Source of the DNA: Tunicatimonas sp964551335
Lineage (GTDB): Bacteria > Bacteroidota > Bacteroidia > Cytophagales > Cyclobacteriaceae
Reading direction: 5' to 3'
Length of the DNA stretch: 64,000 nucleotides
NCBI GenBank assembly: GCA_964551335.1
Contig: CAZKCO010000012.1
Span: 1-64,000 of the forward strand
Part shown: piece by piece, positions 60,923-64,000 of the stretch
How the letters are laid out: each line of letters begins with the position of its first letter
How positions within the stretch are numbered: position 1 is the first letter of the stretch
The notes under the pieces: generated by a model
Database searches by the model: none
Told to the model about the DNA's origin: nothing
Seen by the model: only the letters and a program-made list of their open reading frames with translations
Position numbers and translations under genes: made by a program

Positions 60923-61408
60923 ATGAAACGAATTATCCTCGTCTTGTCGCTAACGGGGCTTTTTCTAACCGCTTTTACCAACGAAACTTACGAGTACGTG
61001 ACAATCGTCGATTGGCAGTTTAAGCCCATTATTAAAGTAGATCTTAACGGAAAATCTGCCTATTTTCTGGTAGACACTGGCTCAGATATGACCATTCTTC
61101 ACCGCAATCTTGCCAGCCGATACGATTTCTCGCCTATACTTACTGCAAGTAGCCAACATCAGGCACTGGGATTAAGCGGAAAGGTACAGACCATTCATAA
61201 AGTCAAAGACGTTGAGTTGAAAATCGGGAGCACCCAAGTAAAAGCATTGTTTAAAACCTATGACATTTCGGCCATCGTTAATTCATTGAGAGATCGGGTA
61301 GGTGTCCGGATTTCCGGAATTGTTGGTTCTGACGTGATGAAACGCTACGGATTTATTATAGACTACCAAAAACAAACCATCGCTATTAAAACCAAAGTGA
61401 AGAAATGA
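60923..61408 (+). CDS. Retropepsin-like aspartyl protease family protein
   Basis: 161 residues from the ATG at 60923 (MKRIILVLSLTGLFLTAF), with a signal peptide; a GTG-initiated extension of 20 codons is discarded. The Asp motif AYFLVDTGSDMTILHRNLAS (Asp-Thr-Gly at about 54-56) and the C-terminal GIVGSDVMKRYGFIIDYQKQ match single-domain retroviral-type pepsins, which act as homodimers. Its location in the periplasm or at the surface is inferred from the signal peptide. Substrate unknown. Confidence 0.85.
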   Translation: MKRIILVLSLTGLFLTAFTNETYEYVTIVDWQFKPIIKVDLNGKSAYFLVDTGSDMTILHRNLASRYDFSPILTASSQHQALGLSGKVQTIHKVKDVELKIGSTQVKALFKTYDISAIVNSLRDRVGVRISGIVGSDVMKRYGFIIDYQKQTIAIKTKVKK

Positions 61409-61429
61409 TAGTGTCTTTACAGACTGCTG

Positions 61430-61453
61430 AGTAGAACTTTCATCTGTTCTACT
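61430..61453 (+). promoter_or_regulatory. Hairpin upstream of the sugar-binding protein gene
   Basis: AGTAGAAC (61430-61437) and GTTCTACT (61446-61453) form a perfect 8-bp stem with an 8-base loop, 16 bases before the 61470 start. No T-run follows, so it is not an intrinsic terminator; its role is open. Confidence 0.35.
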
Positions 61454-61469
61454 AAAATAGGAACTTATT

Positions 61470-62495
61470 ATGTCTCAAATCTTGCTAACACTGACTAACT
61501 TACTGGTTTTCTTCCTCGGCCTTACCTTCTCGCTACCAAGCTTGGGGGATAACTGGAAGATGAAACTAGACCTCTCTGGGTCCTGGAAGTTTTCCATAGG
61601 GGATAATGCTCGCTGGGCTAATCCGGAGTTTGACGACCGCAACTGGGAGACAATCCGGGTTCCCTCCGCCTGGGAAAGCCGTGGATTTCACGGCTACGAC
61701 GGTTACGCCTGGTACCGTACTTCCTTCCAATTACCAACCTCAGTAGGTACCGATAACCTGTATCTTTCTTTGGGCTATATTGACGATGTAGATGAAGTCT
61801 ATCTTAATGGAAAGCTTATTGGTTTTTCCGGTTCGTTTCCTCCTTATTTTCATACCGCTTACCGTGCCTACCGCCGCTATCCTATCCCGGTTGAATGCTT
61901 AAACCCCGACGGGGAAAATGTAATCTCGGTCCGGGTATACGATTCTAAAATTGACGGGGGTATAATTGCGGGTAAAATCGGGATCATGACCGATGACTCC
62001 GAAACCCAACTAGACGTAGATCTGCGAGGAGTATGGCAATTTGCACTAGGCGACAACGCTGAATGGAAAGAGAGTGATGTTAAGGATAGTGAATGGGAAA
62101 AAATTATGGTGCCTTATTTCTGGGAAGCCCAGGGATTTCATAACTACGACGGCTACGCCTGGTACCGAAAGACCTTTTTTCTCCCTCAAGACTATCCGGA
62201 AGAAGACATGGTTTTGCTACTGGGTAAAATCGACGACTATGATCAAACCTTCGTCAATGGTGTCAAAGTCGGATCGACCGGCTATCAATCTAACGATCGT
62301 ATTAACCTACGGGATGATGCCGCTTATCAGCAAGTACGTAACTATCCGGTACCGGCCAGTATCTTAAAACCCGGTGAATTTAATACCATCGCCATCAGGG
62401 TTTACGATAAGTACGTAGACGGTGGTATCTACGAAGGCCCTATCGGATTAATCCGCCAGTTGAGGTACACACGATTTTGGAGAATTTCCAACTGA
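61470..62495 (+). CDS. Protein of two tandem GH2-type sugar-binding (galactose-binding-like) domains
   Basis: 341 residues with a signal peptide (about 1-25). Two copies of the same domain of about 150 residues follow. The first starts LDLSGSWKFSIGDNARW and has GFHGYDGYAWYRTSFQLP; the second starts VDLRGVWQFALGDNAEW and has GFHNYDGYAWYRKTFFLP. Both share the later EVYLNGKLIG / QTFVNGVKVG strand and end with a VRVYDxKxDGGI segment. This is the N-terminal jelly-roll of family 2 glycoside hydrolases, but no catalytic barrel is present. It may bind polysaccharide on its own. Confidence 0.88.
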   Translation: MSQILLTLTNLLVFFLGLTFSLPSLGDNWKMKLDLSGSWKFSIGDNARWANPEFDDRNWETIRVPSAWESRGFHGYDGYAWYRTSFQLPTSVGTDNLYLSLGYIDDVDEVYLNGKLIGFSGSFPPYFHTAYRAYRRYPIPVECLNPDGENVISVRVYDSKIDGGIIAGKIGIMTDDSETQLDVDLRGVWQFALGDNAEWKESDVKDSEWEKIMVPYFWEAQGFHNYDGYAWYRKTFFLPQDYPEEDMVLLLGKIDDYDQTFVNGVKVGSTGYQSNDRINLRDDAAYQQVRNYPVPASILKPGEFNTIAIRVYDKYVDGGIYEGPIGLIRQLRYTRFWRISN

Positions 62496-62762
62496 TACAA
62501 AAGATATTAAAGATCTATAACTCTGCTTTTCAATCATATTCACCGTTTTTACTTCACAATAGACCTAGTTACTGACTAATTACCTTCATTTTTTTTGAAC
62601 TTTTACATAGCCTTCTACAATTAACATGATCTTATCGACAATTAGTAGATGCTTTTTACTAATAGAACTTCGTTGATTGAGTACTAACCAGGAGAATCAA
62701 TTATTCTGAACAATGTGGTACAGAAGCAAGTTTTATCCAGGTCTCATGGATACCACATTATA

Positions 62763-63833
62763 ATGATTAGAACTTCATTCAGTAAGCCGCAATCTCTTTT
62801 TTTTAAATCCCTTAAAGCGAAAGTTGATACTTATTTTACCGAGAACCAACTGCGTAAATCAGGTGAGCTTAAGTTATATTATAAATCAGTAATACTGGTT
62901 TTAGTAGCATTCGCTCTGTATGTAACACTTGTCTTCTTCACCCCAAGTGCCTGGCTTTCTGTTTTATTATGCAGCCTGCTCGGAGTTGATCTGGCCCTTA
63001 TTGGTTTTAACATCATGCACGAGGGAGGCCACCAAAGTTTTTCACGACATTCTTGGTTGAATAAAACATCAGCCTATTTTTTTAATGCCTTGGGAGCAAG
63101 TTCACAATTTTGGAAGATCAAACACAACATCAATCATCATACTTATACCAACATTGAAGGAATGGATTCGGATATTGATCTCAGGCCTCTTATGAGGCTC
63201 CATGAGGATCAACCCAGATTCTGGTACCATCGCTATCAGCACCTATACTGGGTGTTTTTGTATGGCACCACTTATTTAGCCTGGATTTTTTACTACGATT
63301 TTCAAAAGTATTTTCAAGGATGGATCTCAGATGGTTCTGGCCCCAAACAGAGTAAACAAAAGGAACACTTTATTTTCTGGCTCACCAAGATATTATTCCT
63401 AACAGTTTATCTAATACTACCCATATGGATGGTAGGGATAGTTCCGGGATTACTAGGGTTCACAATTGTATCCTTCGTTTTCGGCCTATTTATTAGCGTT
63501 GTATTTCAATTAGCCCACGTTGTTGAATTCACTGATTTCCCAACCCCTAATCAAGAAACAAATAAAATTGATCGAGAATGGGCGCTTCATCAGATAGCTA
63601 CCACTGCTAATTTCGCCACTAACAACAAAGTAATTGGTTGGCTTTTGGGTGGTTTAAACTTCCAGGTAGAACATCATTTATTTCCAAGAATAAGCCATGT
63701 TCATTATCCACAGATTAATCAACTGGTGATAGAAACCTGTAAAGAATTCGACATTATCTATAATGAGTACCCATCATTTTTCAAAGCACTGTATTCTCAT
63801 CTACTCCACCTTAAAGCATTAGGAAGAGGATGA
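62763..63833 (+). CDS. Fatty acid desaturase (acyl-CoA/acyl-lipid type)
   Basis: 356 residues from the ATG at 62763 (MIRTSFSKPQSLFF); 16 codons of upstream frame are ignored. The three His boxes bind the diiron centre: MHEGGHQSF, HNINHHTYTNIEG and NFQVEHHLFPRI. Membrane helices occur at about 44-85 and 215-260 (YLILPIWMVGIVPGLLGFTI). It introduces a double bond into a fatty acyl chain, as in the linoleoyl-CoA/delta-6 type of the family. There is no fused cytochrome b5, so a separate electron donor is needed. 267 AT-rich bases before it show no clear promoter. Confidence 0.92.
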   Translation: MIRTSFSKPQSLFFKSLKAKVDTYFTENQLRKSGELKLYYKSVILVLVAFALYVTLVFFTPSAWLSVLLCSLLGVDLALIGFNIMHEGGHQSFSRHSWLNKTSAYFFNALGASSQFWKIKHNINHHTYTNIEGMDSDIDLRPLMRLHEDQPRFWYHRYQHLYWVFLYGTTYLAWIFYYDFQKYFQGWISDGSGPKQSKQKEHFIFWLTKILFLTVYLILPIWMVGIVPGLLGFTIVSFVFGLFISVVFQLAHVVEFTDFPTPNQETNKIDREWALHQIATTANFATNNKVIGWLLGGLNFQVEHHLFPRISHVHYPQINQLVIETCKEFDIIYNEYPSFFKALYSHLLHLKALGRG

Positions 63834-63870
63834 TCTATGGTTGTTGGCATCTATTTTTTGATTTTGATCT

Positions 63871-64000
63871 CTATTCTTCCAGCACCTGTTGGTTCTTGAT
63901 TAATATGAGCGCTGCCAGAGCCGAAAACCAGGCCAACCCGGCGCTGATGTACATAATCTGATTAAACATAGATATGAACGCCTGTTCATACGCTTGTTTT
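63871..64000 (-). CDS. C-terminal fragment of a probable MFS (DHA2-type) drug/H+ exporter
   Basis: The frame runs off the window's right edge, so only the last 42 residues are seen. They are KQAYEQAFISMFNQ, then a hydrophobic helix (MYISAGLAWFSALAALILI) and the tail KNQQVLEE before the TAG at 63873-63871. This form, an AF..AF..-type loop with a final helix, is how EmrB-like exporters end. The assignment rests on this short piece and is tentative. Confidence 0.5.
   Translation of the reverse strand, partial: KQAYEQAFISMFNQIMYISAGLAWFSALAALILIKNQQVLEE

Noticed and set aside
1..64000. CRISPR arrays, insertion sequences, rRNA, tmRNA
   Set aside because: No regularly spaced direct repeats, transposase motifs or conserved RNA cores were seen on either strand.

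Overview
The window is a chromosomal stretch of a Bacteroidota bacterium, most likely a marine Cytophagia-type member. The evidence is a type IX secretion signature (a CHU_C/type B sorting domain next to a PorP/SprF-like protein and an OmpA/PD40 protein), many secreted beta-barrel and TPR proteins, promoters of the TTG(-33)/TAnnTTTG(-7) kind, moderate to low GC, and almost no Shine-Dalgarno sequences. I see no rRNA, CRISPR array, insertion sequence or prophage. About 57 protein genes, one short leader peptide and one tRNA-Leu can be supported; coding density is high.

Layout. 70-4892: TPR protein, gyrA and a barrel protein with a basic tail (minus). 5068-11216: hbd, TPR lipoprotein, dapD, a lone glycosyltransferase, surE, a secreted unknown, and a ribB fused to a GTP cyclohydrolase II-like domain that has lost its zinc ligands. 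11558-17850: RRM protein, pepP, then hisG-hisD-hisC-hisB preceded by a candidate His-rich leader peptide. 17851-25469: barrel protein, then a probable guaA / TPR-PBP1 / hemL operon (minus) and an HtrA protease (plus). 25562-32956: a degenerate HepT-like protein, rnhA, marC, a class V aminotransferase, aroQ, then xer-pyrD-rsmE (plus), then a secreted unknown and an enoyl-CoA hydratase (minus). 33131: tRNA-Leu(GAG). 33337-41938: envelope proteins (AsmA-like, DUF4136, barrels, a beta-propeller lipoprotein), SMP-30, gamma carbonic anhydrase and an M19 dipeptidase.

41885-48629 is a four-gene minus-strand operon: CHU_C cargo, PorP/SprF, PD40-OmpA, and a fibre-like protein with a self-chaperoning S74 tail. 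It looks like a dedicated surface-secretion unit. 48753-51298 is feoA-feoB-feoB-associated protein, with a 19-bp palindrome over its promoter. 51437-53422 is a heparinase II/III-like lyase. 53599-60734 holds a DUF1592 / DUF1552 / cytochrome-LRR membrane module followed by a two-component system. The window closes with an aspartyl protease, a protein made of two tandem sugar-binding domains, a fatty acid desaturase, and the 3' end of a probable MFS exporter.

The most notable observations are the his leader, the RibBX-like ribB fusion, the catalytically dead HepT-like protein without a partner, the terminator-like hairpin touching the guaA start codon, the feo palindrome, and the CHU_C-PorP-OmpA-S74 operon. 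All functional calls rest on reading motifs by eye; no database search was run.
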